Source: Planoprotostelium fungivorum (taxonomy: Eukaryota; Evosea; Variosea; Cavosteliida; Cavosteliaceae). Taken from it: a DNA stretch of 64,000 nucleotides. The stretch's first letter is position 1. The number at the start of each line of letters is the position of its first letter. Below are positions 46,194 through 58,056 of this stretch, piece after piece. The notes under the pieces were generated by a model. That model had not been told where the DNA came from and made no database searches. It saw only the letters and a list, made by a program, of their open reading frames with translations. Both the position numbers and the translations under genes were made by a program. The stretch covers positions 94,684-158,683 of the forward strand of contig MDYQ01000292.1 of assembly GCA_003024175.1 (NCBI GenBank). The letters are read 5' to 3'.

Positions 46194-49127
46194 ATGGCGT
46201 TACGACAGTTGTCCTCATCTCAGAAGAGCTACGGAACATACAAGGGACTGATCGAACCTCATGGAGAGTTCGATAGAAAGTCTTTAGAAGAGGATCAGGT
46301 CAGTGTTTATCGTCACCTCGACCGTCATTAATGTGACGGACAGTTGCCCGATCCGGACGATGGCTTCTCGGGTGAGAGCACCACTCTTCTCGTTCAACAA
46401 CCCTCCGAAGAGATAGAACAATCTCCATATCCAGAGGTGACGCTCTTCCTCGTGTCCACCTCCTCAATCGTATGAAGGTCGCGGCCGTCATACCGAACAC
46501 CGACGATCCATCTTCCCCCGTATTAACCTTCCGCTCCGTCGTGATTGGTATCTTCTTCACCGTCTTACTCTCCTTCATCAACATGTTCTTCTATTATCGA
46601 ACCAGTCCCATCGTCGTGACTGGAATCGTCGCCCAATTGCTGGCTTACCCGCTCGGCAAACTATGGGCAGCGTGAGAGTCCATCTTCTCCAACATGATGT
46701 TCATCTTTCTTCAGGTACATTCCTCAAAAGAAGTTCCGCACCTTCGGTTATGAATGGTCCTTCAATCCTGGAGAGTTTTCTGTCAAAGAACATGTGGTCA
46801 TCACAACCATGGCCAATGCATCTTGGCAGTCCGCCTACATCGTGGACGTCTATGCCATCAAGAAGGTGCTCCATCATCATCATCATCTCACATCACATCA
46901 TCTTGTCTCACGATCGACAGATCTTCTACGGTCAAGACACTCATCTCGGCTGGGCCATGTTACTCGTTCTCAGCTCCCAGCTCTTAGGATTCGGCATGGC
47001 CGGCATCACTCGCCGATTCTTGGTGTGGCCCGCAGCCATGATCTGGCCCGTCAACTTGGTCAATTCTGCCCTCTTTCGAGCGCTTCACAGCCAAGAGGCG
47101 GGAGGGAGTTTGATGACCCCCCGTCTCCGTTTCTTCCTCATGATCTTTGGCTTGTCTTTCGTGTGGTACTGGTTCCCCGGTTTCATCTTTCCCGCGCTTT
47201 CCGCCTTCTCCGTTATCTGCGCGTTCAAGCCGGACAATGTCGTGTTGTCCCAGGTGACGTCATCACCATTGCGTCTGTAACGAGCCAACTGAAGACAGAT
47301 CACCGGTACACACGGGCTGGGAGTGGGTTCTTTCATGTTCGATTGGGCTGCCATCACTGGCTATCTACAATCACCTCTCATCGTGCCCTGGTGGGCCCTC
47401 GCGTGAGTCAGCGTCTAACGATCCTCACCGACACGTCATCAGGAACATGATCGTCGGTTTCGTCTTCTTCGTGTGGTTCATGACACCCATCCTCTATTAC
47501 ACCGACGTGTGGGATGCAAAGACGTTTCCCATCAACACGATGCAATTGTTCTTACAGAACGGAACGGTGGGCTCTTGACACATTCACGCGTCAGCTCGAT
47601 GATGACCTCGCGACAGAGTTTGAACGTGACGAAATTCTTGAATCCAGATTTAACTCTCAATGAAGCCGCTTATTCTGCCTACGGTCCCATTAGAATGTCC
47701 ACCTTCTTCGCACTCAATTACGGTGTCGGATTTGCCACTCTGACGGCTGTTCTCGTCTACACCATCCTTCACGAGGGCCCCAAGATCGTCCAACAATTCA
47801 AGTGTGTGAAAAGAAGGAAAAAAGCATTTATCGTTGTAGATCATCGCTGAACCAGAAGGGAGACGTGCACGCCAAACTGATGGCGGTCTACCCCGGTGAG
47901 TCTTGAAGATGGCGATAGACGTCTGAATTCTGTTCAGAGGCACCCGAGTGGTGGTATACCATCGTCTTTGTGGCCTCGTTCACGCTCGGATGCATCGCTT
48001 GTCACTTCACCGAGGCCATGCCTTGGTATTGGATGTTCTTAGCCATCATCATTCCTGGCATCTTCTTCGTTCCCACGGGAATCGTTCAGGTGAGAAGAAT
48101 AAAACAGAATAAAAGGAGTGACAAACGCAGGCCGTGTCGAACCAGGCCATCGGTCTCAACATCATCACGGAATTCGTCGCAGGTGTAGTTGTACATGAGA
48201 TATCAGTATAGGACTGACTCGAATAGGTCTTATCATGCCTGGTCGCCCTATTCCGGTGGTCACGTTCAAGACGTACAGTTACATGGCTCAGTTTCAAGGT
48301 TTACTCCTCGTCTCCGACCTCAAATTAGGTCATTACATGAAGATCCCTCCTCGTGTCATGTTTCTCACCCAGGTGAACGTCCACGATGATGATGTCATCT
48401 GACATCATCGAGGTGGCTTCCACCATCATCGCCGGCATGATCAACATGCTGACGGCTCACCTGCTTCTCAATCGCGAAGGCATCTGCGTCAGCGACGCCG
48501 CGTGAGTCGAGAGAATCGAATTTCGAACGTTCTCATCGAACGGCAGATGGATGTGCAACAACACGCGAACTTTCTTCTCTGCTTCCGTCATCTGGGGTCT
48601 CATCGGGCCCGCTAAGATGTTTGGTCCGGGTTCGATCTACGGCCCCATTTTGTACAGTTTCGTGGCTGGCGCCATCTTACCCGTTCCCGTGTGGTTCTTC
48701 CTCAGAAAGTGAAACTCATCTTCATCATCGAGCATATGAGGCTGACGATGATGGAGGTACCCGAAGTCTTGGTTGAAGTACGTTCACGTGCCCATCATCT
48801 TATCTGCCGTAGTCATGACACCACCGGCACCCGCCGGTAATTATCCAACTTGGTTTTTCATCGGTGAGATCATCACCCACACGGATCGAGCTGAATGCAT
48901 CAGGTTTCCTCTTTAATTACATCATCAAGAAGAGACACTTCGGATGGTGGAGTAAGTATTCTTACGTCTTATCCGCCGGCATGGACTCTGGTGTTGCCAT
49001 CTGTGGGCTGCTCATCTTCTTCTCCTTGACTTTCTTCAATTACAACATGCCCTCCTGGTGGGGCACACCTTCTGGTAGTGATATCTGTCCCCTGGCCTCT
49101 GCAAACTATTACGGAGAGATCAATTGA
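46194..49127 (+). CDS. OPT-family oligopeptide transporter
   Basis: Proton-coupled oligopeptide (or metal-chelate) transporter with many membrane helices. The hydrophilic N-terminus (MALRQLSSSQKSYGTYKGL) is followed by the first helices (VVIGIFFTVLLSFINMFFYY). The OPT landmarks FNPGEFSVKEHVVITTMANA, YGQDTHLGWAMLLVLSSQLL and GFGMAGITRRFLVWPAAMIW follow, then SFVWYWFPGFIFPALSAFS, FDWAAITGYLQSPLIVPWW and, late, SAGMDSGVAICGLLIFFSLT. It ends NYYGEIN at 49125-49127. Length, about 730 residues, is typical. About a dozen short introns; one ends with the TTGTAG acceptor discussed in the findings. Substrate not predictable. Confidence 0.92.
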
Positions 49128-49148
49128 GCATTACGTGGTGATTGAAAG

Positions 49149-49154
49149 AATAAA
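49149..49154 (+). terminator. Putative poly(A) signal
   Basis: AATAAA 22 bases after the OPT stop codon, followed by an AT-rich palindromic tract. Confidence 0.4.
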
Positions 49155-49163
49155 TAAAAATGT

Positions 49164-49230
49164 CATTTACTATTATTATTATTATATAATAATAGTAATT
49201 TATGTATATTATATAATAATATAATGTTAT
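49164..49230. repeat. AT-only palindromic tract
   Basis: About 65 bp of nearly pure A/T with several overlapping inverted repeats, such as ACTATTATTAT...ATAATAATAGT and a second TATATAATAATATAA block. It lies between the OPT gene and the start of the next gene, 26 bases before the latter's ATG. Confidence 0.75.
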
Positions 49231-49255
49231 CGTTATCTATTTCGCATCCGGCTGG

Positions 49256-52200
49256 ATGGTGCGGCATCTGCTCCTATGTCTATCCATTTTCTTGTCCGTC
49301 GCTGGAGAGAACTACCAAATCTACGTCGATAATCAGGAGGGATCAGATGATGCGGAATGTGGTACCATTCTGCACCCCTGTAAGACTATCCCACAGGACA
49401 GCACAAGCGTTTGTCTATCATCAGGCACCTACATTTTGAATCAATCAATACCCTCCCAATTGAGCTGGTGGAAGATACAAGATGGACAGGTGATGAAATC
49501 GAAAGGGACTGCAATTGAAATGACATCAGAAACCATCTCTATATTGTACGGGGGATGTGGTAGCACCTTGTGACGTGGAGCCTAACATCCGTTGGTTCGA
49601 TTTGTCCATGAACGGTTGCAACGTTCTAGCCAAGGATTGCAGAGATGTCATCATCCAATCGATGCATCTTACTTCCACAATATTAGAGGTGCTTGATAGA
49701 TGTCAAGAGATCTTCTGATTGCCTTTCCAGTTGGAGTCGTCCAATGGATCTGATTTCAGCGTCACTCACTGTCTATTCAATCATACGCAATTTGAGACAT
49801 ACCTGGACCACACTGGAAGCATCTCATCGATCTTCAACGACAACATCATCATCAACTCTCGGATCGATCTCCACAACGTCTTTCACGACTTCAACTCTAC
49901 TGTATCTCAACTCAACCACAACATTCTACAGTTCAAATCTCTCATCACCGTCCTCCATTCGAACAACGATGCACTCTCAGACTCGCCCAGCCTGAGCTTC
50001 CAAACCAACAACAACACTTGTGACAATTACATCGGCAACGCAGCTCGTGCTGTCGTCTCCATCAGCCTGTCCCTCTCGGGTCGACTGAGTGGTAACCTAG
50101 ACTTCCATCTACAAGTCCTTGGCAACACTCTCCCCAACTTGACCATCCAATTCTCTCCGACCACAAATATACCAGACACCATCTTAAGAGGCAATGTCAT
50201 CAGTGGTGTCGTCCGCATCTCCGCCAGGATGGTCAGGAACTCCAGGGTAAACGAATTGGGGACAGTTCTCATAGAGAAGAACGATGTCTTTAGTCTCGGG
50301 ATCATTTATGAGAGAGGTTTGAGTTACCTCGGCACCGTATTGGTCGCCCGGAATAATAACTTTCGGTATTTCGACGTCAAGCCGAAGAGTACATCGGTTG
50401 AAGTATACGACAACATCATCTACAATGCCAACATCATCAAGGTGATGGATGTCGCATGATGACTCGTCATCCTCCGTCATGATGGCTGATCGTGTTTTAG
50501 ACGGACACGATTACCGATCGACGCAACAACCTTATCTACAACAACACGATCCAATTATTGACCTACGAGATCGTCTTCCCTCTGGGAAAATTAGGCGTGA
50601 CCAATATCACTCGCAACCACTTTTCCAGGCTGAGAATCATCGCGGAGGGTTCCATCGTCTATGTCGGCCAGAACATCTATGGCGGTTCACTGTGGAAGAA
50701 CGCGATCGCGTTAGAGGTGGAGAGAGCTAGAGGCAGTCGAATCATCTTGTCGGACGTCCATGTGAAGAATTATTCTGGAATCGGCGTTGCCATACGGAAT
50801 TCGATGCAGACCCATTTTTCTCTCGATTCGATGAGGTGAGAACGCACGCTGATGATCATCATCCATCGAGATCTCATCATGGCGATGATCGAGTCTCATC
50901 ATGACGATCGTCTGACACGAAATCCAGTGTCAGCGACTGCGGCGGTGGTATCTCTCTCTTCGCATACAAGAGCATCATCAACATCACTTCGGTCGAACTG
51001 TACAATAATACGAACACCGGCGTCGGTGGAGGATTATCTATATCTGGTAACGATAACTCCATCCGCATCCAACGCTGTCGATTCGGTGGAAATCAGGCAC
51101 CCCACGCATCAGCCATATCAGCCACCGATGTGGGTTACATCCAAGTGAGTGGACATCATCGTTGGAGCTGATACGAAGCAGCTGAACGACATCACCATCG
51201 ATGTAGAAGATGATTCCGTCTTCCCCATCGTAGATCATTCGGTATTAGTGCTGTCTGGTAACTACACGACGGAGAACGTGAATCTGCTGTGCACGGATAG
51301 GAGGTACCTCCTCTCTGTCAACTCTTCTTCTTATCTCATATGGACTTGTAAGCCTTGTGACAGTGGAACTTATCTACTGGGTAATGTTGGAATACAAGTG
51401 GAAGAGACTGATGAAAGACAGGTAGAGGACAGATCAAGGATGACGTCCAGATTGGGACTTCTTGTCTGGTGTGTCCAGAGCAAGGAGTCGAATGTACCAA
51501 CGGTGACACACCAAAGGTCAGTGGTTCACGGTTATCCTTCTTTTATTGAGGAGAAATATCAGGCGAAACCGAATTATTGGTGTGGAGATAGCTCGAAGGG
51601 AGAATTGATCTGCCACAACTGCCCCATTGGCTATTGCAATCAGACTCACCACTCGTGGAATGAATCATGCATCGGCCATCGCAGCGGTGAGCTGTGCGGC
51701 GGCTGTGCAGACAACTACACGCTCGGTTTCCTCACGTCCTCCTGCCTTCCGTTAGACCGATGCAGACCGCAGTGGATCATCCTCCTCTCCTTCGTTCCTC
51801 TCGTCTACGCGGTGGTCTTATTCGTCTTACCCATCGGTGACGGCTCGATTTGGAAATCGATATCTTATTTCGTTCAGACCGTTCCACTATTAGGTGAGAA
51901 TTTCGTTATATTCGATGCTTATCATCGTATCATTATACCATAGTATGATAAGCATACATCTGTTGTACATCATGTACTATCATCATGTTCTCCGTTTCTG
52001 AAGGGGACAGTGAGGCAAGAGAGACAGAGCAGTATCATCAGTATGATCTCTTCTCTCTTCACGATGCCGACCAACATGGGCTCATCTTCCGTCGGCATCT
52101 GTATCGGTGACCTCAACTACATACAGAGGGAATTCGTATCTCTCTACATTCCACTGGGCACAGTCTTCCTCTTGTCCCTCTCCTGCCTCTGTGTTCTCTT

Positions 52201-53371
52201 ATACAAGAAGATGAAGAGGATCGTACCGAGATTTCGTTTCACCATCTTGAAGAGAGTGCTGGCCAGTCGAAGTATGATCAGTCGTTGCACTACCGCCACG
52301 ATTACAGCTTTCCTCTTGGTGTACAGTGGTCTGGTGTCGTCTTACCTCAAATTGTACTTTTGCATCGAGGTGAGAAAGAGTGAAGGAGAGAGGGACTGAT
52401 ATCGAGTAGATCGAACCTTCACGGTGGGTGATGTACAATGCTGGAACGGAGGGTTGCGATCAGACGTGGAGAAAAGCCTTAGTCTCAGTAGCTTCCATTC
52501 TACTGTTACCATCTCCCCTCGTCCTTCTCTTCTTGAGGTGAACACCTTCAAGCACTTTTCACTTCTACGTCTGTTCCTGACACATACAAGGCGAAGGTTG
52601 AAAGGAACAGAGAGGGAGACAGGTAAAGACGTTCTCATCATCTTAGATGGATGCTACAGGAAGGGAAGGAAGTGAGGAGATTTCGATCGAAGAGAGATTG
52701 AAGAGAGTACAGGTACTGGGAGAGCGTGTACATGGTCAGAAGACTCGCCATCGCAGTAGCTTACATCTTCATCACGGACGAACAATGGTGAGGCTCTTGT
52801 CTTCGTCTTAGATGAAATAAGAGTCGATCGATTGACATCGATAGGTCCGCCTTTACCATGCGGGTTCTACTCACTACATCATTGCTCGTTCATCTGTTGC
52901 TCGTTCCTTTTGTTACGGCAACTGGGCAGGCTTTAGAGACGATCTGTCTGGTCTCTCTCTGTCTTTTGACCATTCTGGAAGGTTTAAATGCTCCAGATTA
53001 TCTCAACGTATTCATCGGTGTAAGTCTTCTCTCGACCATTCGTATACGAAAAGACATTCGTTATAATATTTGTTATCATGTTGTATATACATTCGTTTAT
53101 CACATTATATATACATACGTTCTGTTATGCATACATTCGTTATCACATTTGTTATCACGTTATAAATACATTCATTGATACATTCGTATGGTGTGTCATC
53201 GATGATTGATTGTTCGATTAGATTACGGTGGCAATGCCAATCGTAACGAGTGCCGCCATGATGGTAAAGGCCCTGCGAGCAAAGATTCTCCTTTCAAAGA
53301 AACAGAAGAAGGAAGAGAGGGTGAGGTTGCTCTTGTCTGAAGACGAACCTCTCGAGCCTGTATTGCAGTAG
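49256..53371 (+). CDS. Beta-helix ectodomain, multi-span surface protein
   Basis: Large cell-surface protein of about 1150 residues. The ATG at 49256 opens a signal peptide (VRHLLLCLSIFLSVAG) and a conserved start (YQIYVDNQEGSDDAECGTIL, HPCKTI) of the kind that begins right-handed parallel beta-helix (pectin-lyase-like) ectodomains. Many Asn-rich turns follow (NGSDFSVTHCLFNHT, VYDNIIYNANIIK, NIYGGSLWKNAIALE), with dozens of N-glycosylation sites. A Cys-rich module near 51340-51760 (CKPCDSGTYLL, CLVCPEQGVECTNG, CIGHRSGELCGGCADNYTLG) precedes about seven hydrophobic segments (WIILLSFVPLVYAVVLFVLP, VSLYIPLGTVFLLSLSCLC, ITAFLLVYSGLVSSYL and so on). It ends in a basic cytoplasmic tail with KKQKKEERVRLLLSEDE. 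The function is unknown; the architecture suggests an adhesion or sensing receptor. Confidence 0.78.
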
Positions 53372-53576
53372 AATGCAGATCTCGAATTATTTTTGAACAG
53401 AAGAGGTGATGTATCGATAAAATGGAATCGTGTATTTTATCCATCGCTACCTTCTCCACGTAAACCATTGTATAGACAGACAGACCGTGTCATGAGATTT
53501 TGAATGATTGAGACATCTCAAACTGTTTTCATCATCGAATGTCGAGGTGCAGGATCATCCATCATGACAAGTCTAT

Positions 53577-54277
53577 TTATTTAACGGTTGTGGTTGAAAC
53601 TTGACGATCGAACAAGTGATGATTACCCATCAGTGACTCAGAATCCAACACACCGAAGACGTCTTCGTCTTGTATCGTGTCGTGATAAGACTTTGCACAG
53701 TAGATACACGACAACTGTTGCATCCGTCAGCATCTCCCCAATGATGAGATCCCATCACCCCGATCAAAACTTCAAAGATTGTGAGGATGATGACCATGGT
53801 TAAAATGTCTCCATTCGAGCACTCTTGACATAAGATGCCCCATCTGTTGATCTGGACTAGACCGCCAATCATCAGACCCAGCGTGAGTAACGTGACAAAT
53901 GATAATCCTGCTATGTACTGTTTTGATCAGAACGCGAAGCGATGGAGCTCTTCAAAGATCTTACCATTCTGACAGTGAATGCAGATGCCGTCCTCTGTAT
54001 GGCACACAATCCTAACATTCCCGCCAACACCTGACACTTTTTAGACCCTATTGATGATCATCCAACATCACACACTTGGAAGATACTACATGTTATACCC
54101 GGCCAAAATTTACCAACGGGTGTGAAGAAAGTACACGACCACACCAAATTGAACAGACCTCCCCCCTTGGCATCGTGAGTCGATGAGACGGACGAATGTT
54201 CTCACGATCAACAGGCAAACGTATATAGTGATAGCCAACCGCCATTGATCGGCCCTGGAGAGGTCATTGATGGACAT
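53577..54277 (-). CDS. Small tetraspan membrane protein, copy 2
   Basis: Paralogue of the gene at 7587-8296. The ATG at 54277 gives MSINDLSRADQWRLAITIYV, then LFNLVWSCTFFTPVGKFWPG, CQVLAGMLGLCAIQRTAS, AGLSFVTLLTLGLMIGGLVQ, ILCQECSNGD, ILTMVIILTIFEVLIG and SCIYCAKSYHDTIQDEDVFG, with a divergent hydrophilic tail ending STTTVK. Exon borders match the first copy. Four predicted helices and the two cysteine pairs (CQEC, CIYC) are kept in both, while the tails differ, so the membrane core and Cys motif are likely under selection. An AATAAA overlaps the stop codon (53576-53581, minus). It diverges from VPS11 by only 104 bp. Confidence 0.68.
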
Positions 54278-54381
54278 TGCGATCCAAGAGAGAACGCGAT
54301 GCGACGCGAAAATGGGAAAAATGTCGATCGTTTCGGACTACAACTCAGATACCTCACCCGAACACCCATCGAGCAGCCAAC

Positions 54382-57300
54382 ATGTTTCAGTGGAAGACGT
54401 TCCAATTCTTCGAGAAGGAACTGGTCCAAGTAGAAGGATTGAGCATCTTAGAGGTCTGCATAAAATTCGATCCGTTCTCGTTTGGAACTGATTTCCACAC
54501 AGAAATCCCTGATCACATGCAGCACCAGCGGTCGTGGTAAAATCACTTTTGGAGGTGACACCTACGAATCTTCCTTACACTCATTTGAACAGATGAAAAT
54601 GGTTTCATCAACATGTTTGACCGTGACTTCAACACCTCCATCTCGTTCCAAGGTTACGAGAGAATGGCCACCCACTGTCAACAACTGAAGTCGTCCAATC
54701 TGCTCATTACAATCGGAGATGACGAAGAAGCCATTGCCCCTACCATCAAAGTCTGGAATCTGGACAAGGTCGAGTCTCATGCCATTCATCTCCTCCATCT
54801 CACGTACAGCAGATGGTCGATCACAGACCCCAATTAATGAAAGTCGTGAAGATCGAATCACCCCAACCTATTCCTATTACCGCATTGAACGTCATCGAAT
54901 CCGGAGAGCACACCGAAATCGCAGTAGGAACAGCAGATGGAGACGTCATCATCGTGAAAGGTGAGGACGATGTTGGTGTCCCACGCAGAGTCTGAGACTC
55001 CATCAGGAATCATACAGAGAGATCGAGCACCTCAACAAGTGAGATACAGCACGGAGAAACACAATCCCATCACGGGTGATTATGCATGAAGACATCATCA
55101 CACGACTAAAATCCATTTCAGGTATCGCTTTCAAAGAACAGAACGGAAGATTCGTCCTCTTCGCTTCCACCAACGACAAAGTGCGTCCTTCCATCGCCAT
55201 CGATGCCATCATGATGTCTGACGCGTGCAGGTCTTTGCATTCTTTGATGTCTTAGGTAAGGCGAGGAAAGAGATATTAGACGACGTCGGCTGCAAGATGG
55301 GATGCTCTGTCATGAGTGATGCACAAGAATTCATCTTGGGGAAGAAGGAGGCCGTCTACTTCTATGGAACGGAGGGAAGAGGTGCTTGTCTCGCATTTGA
55401 GGGAGATAAGAAGTTTCTCGCTTGGTTCAGATCTTACCTCATCGTCATCGGACAAGAGACGAACAATTCGAAGGTGGAATTTTTGTTTGATTCACACGAT
55501 TCCTCTCTTCACTCTCTCATCGTTCGATTGAATCACGAAAGTTTGACTGTTGAACTAACGAAACGATCGGGTAGAGATGTTAATGTCTGATAGTTCAACA
55601 CGGTCAAAGTGTACGACCTCAAGAATAGATTCATCGCCGGTAGCTTCGAACACAAATTTCAGAACATCACGCACGTCGTCTCTGAATGGGGATCCATATT
55701 CATCCTGACGAACGAGAACAAATTGTTTCAATTGGACGAGAAAGACACGCAGACCAAATTGGAGACTCTTTTCAAGAAGAATCTTTATTCCGTGGCAATC
55801 AATCTCGCCAGGTGAGACGTCGCACCATTCACAGGTCACGTGACCTAGAGTAGATCGCAAGGATATGACATGGCTTCCATCGTGGACATCTACAGGCGGT
55901 ATGGTGATTATCTCTACTCCAAGGTGAAGTGATGACGTCACGATGACGTCATGACACGTAACAGGGAGATTACGATGGAGCCATCGGTCAGTACATCCTC
56001 ACCATAGGAAATCTCGAGCCCTCCTATGTCATTCGAAAATTTTTGGATGCACAGAGGATCCACAATTTAACGTCTTACCTGCAATCTCTCCACGAGAAGG
56101 GTCTCGCCAACGCAGATCACACGACCCTCTTGTTCAATTGTTACACGAAGCTGAAAGACGAGAAGAAATTGGACGAGTTCATCAAGGTGAGCACGAATCG
56201 ACGATGTACCGTCGATCTCATTCACATCAGAACGATTCGGACGCAGAGTTAAACTTTGAAATCGAGACGGCCATCAAGGCCTGCAGACAGGCCGGATATT
56301 ACAAACACGCCATTTATCTTGCCAAGCGTCACGAGCAACACGAATGGTACCTCAAGATCTTACTCGAAGACGGAAAAGGTTACGACGAGGCCCTCTCTTA
56401 CATCTCTACCTTAGATTTTTATGAGGTGACAACGATGAAGATAGAATGACTTACAAGAGTGAAGGCGGAGAACAACATGAAAAAGTACGGAAAGACTCTT
56501 ATCCACGCGAGGCCTGAACAGACGACCCAATTTCTCGTCTCCCTCTGCACAAACTGGGTGCCTCGAAACGAGAAGGGGGGAGAAGACCACACGAAGAGTT
56601 CTGCAAAGAACCAGGGCAATCCAGAGGAGTACATCTACATCTACATCGGCATGACCAAATGGGCCATCGTCTTCTTAGAGAACATCATCGCGAAGGGAAT
56701 CGCCGCCAACGGAGTGTACACTTCACTGTTGGACATGTATCTCTCTGAAGACAACGAGAAGAATGGAAGGCAGGAAGAGAAGGGAAAACCGATGGTGAGA
56801 AGAGAGAGAGAATGAGAGATTGACGGGATGCAGTCCGAGCTGAAGAAGAAGGCGTTGGATCTCATCACGAGTCCGCAGAGTAAATTAGATAAGGAAGAAG
56901 CTCTCATCATCTGTAAGTCACACAACTTTGGACAGGGACTATTGGACTTGTACAAGAAGTTGGATCTATCGCACGAGGTGAAGTAGATCCGCTGATTGTG
57001 ATCGTGACGATGAATAGGTGGTGCAGTATTACATGGATCACGATGAATATAAGCCCATCATCGATTACTGCATCAGCGATGAATCGAAAGTGAGAGGGTA
57101 AGCTTAAGACGGTTCCTTATTCGCTATTCTAAAATATCCTCTGAACGTTTACAGCCAAAATAACCCCAACTTGTGGATTCAAGTCTTGTCTTACTTTGCA
57201 GGAAAAGAGACAGACTGCAAGAAAGAGATCGGACAGTGTCTCCAATGTGAGTACCCTCCTTCATGTAACCTAACACATCACCAGACATCGAGAGACACAA

Positions 57301-57876
57301 CCTCCTCCCTCCCCTTTTAGTCGTAGAGATCTTATCCAAGAAGTCGGCCGCAACGTTAGACATGGTCAGAGACTACATCGTAAGGAAATTACTCCAAGAG
57401 AACAAGGCCATCACAGAAGACGAACGCAACATCAGAGAATTCCAAGAGGAGACGAAGAAGATGAGAGCCGAGATCGAAGAGATCAAGACCAGTGCGAAGA
57501 TCTTCCAGTCGAACAAGTGCACGTACTGCACGAGCATCTTAGACTTACCTGCCGTTCATTTCCTCTGCATGCATTCGTACCACTTGAGATGCCTGGGTGA
57601 TAACGAATCAGAGTGTCCCGTCTGCGCTCCAGACAACCGAAAGATCTTAGAGATGAAGAAGTCACTCGAGGTGAAGAGTGAAGTGAAGAGGAAGAGGATT
57701 AACGTGTGATGCAGGCGAACGCGGTGCAGCACGATCAGTTCTTCAAGCAATTGGAGGGATCTACGGATGGTTTCACGACCGTGGCGGAGTTCTTTGGAAG
57801 GTCTATCTTTGCGAAACCGAACCCCGGCCTGAACCTCTTCACTTCCGTGGACAGACCACCTGCCAACCGCTATTGA
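54382..57876 (+). CDS. VPS11: VPS11, core subunit of HOPS/CORVET tethers
   Basis: Vacuolar protein sorting 11, which tethers endosomes and lysosomes before fusion. The N-terminal beta propeller starts at the ATG 54382 (MFQWKTFQFFEKELVQVEGL) and includes FINMFDRDFNTSISFQGYE, ITALNVIESGEHTEIAVGTA, DGDVIIVKG and NEQ-to-KVFAFFDVLGK. The alpha solenoid of CHCR type follows: MASIVDIYRRYGDYLYSKGD, GAIGQYILTIGNLEPSYVIR, ETAIKACRQAGYYKHAIYLA, EWYLKILLEDGKGYDEAL and GKTLIHARPEQTTQFLVSL. A coiled coil (NIREFQEETKKMRAEIEEIK) and a C-terminal RING (CTYC, CMHSYHLRC, ECPVC) complete it, and it ends PPANRY. Length, about 930 residues, fits the family. About fifteen introns; nothing appears broken. Confidence 0.95.
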
Positions 57877-58056
57877 TAAAATACTTGTTTCATCTCATAT
57901 GTTTCACTCAAGGCTTTCAACTTTTAATTTCTCAAGTAGCTGTGGAAGAACAACGATGAGTTTTACACGCAATGTTTATGCACGACAGCTCAAACTAACA
58001 TTCGCGCCAAACTTGTTATTACAAACTTGGGGAGAAATGAAAATGATAACACGTTT

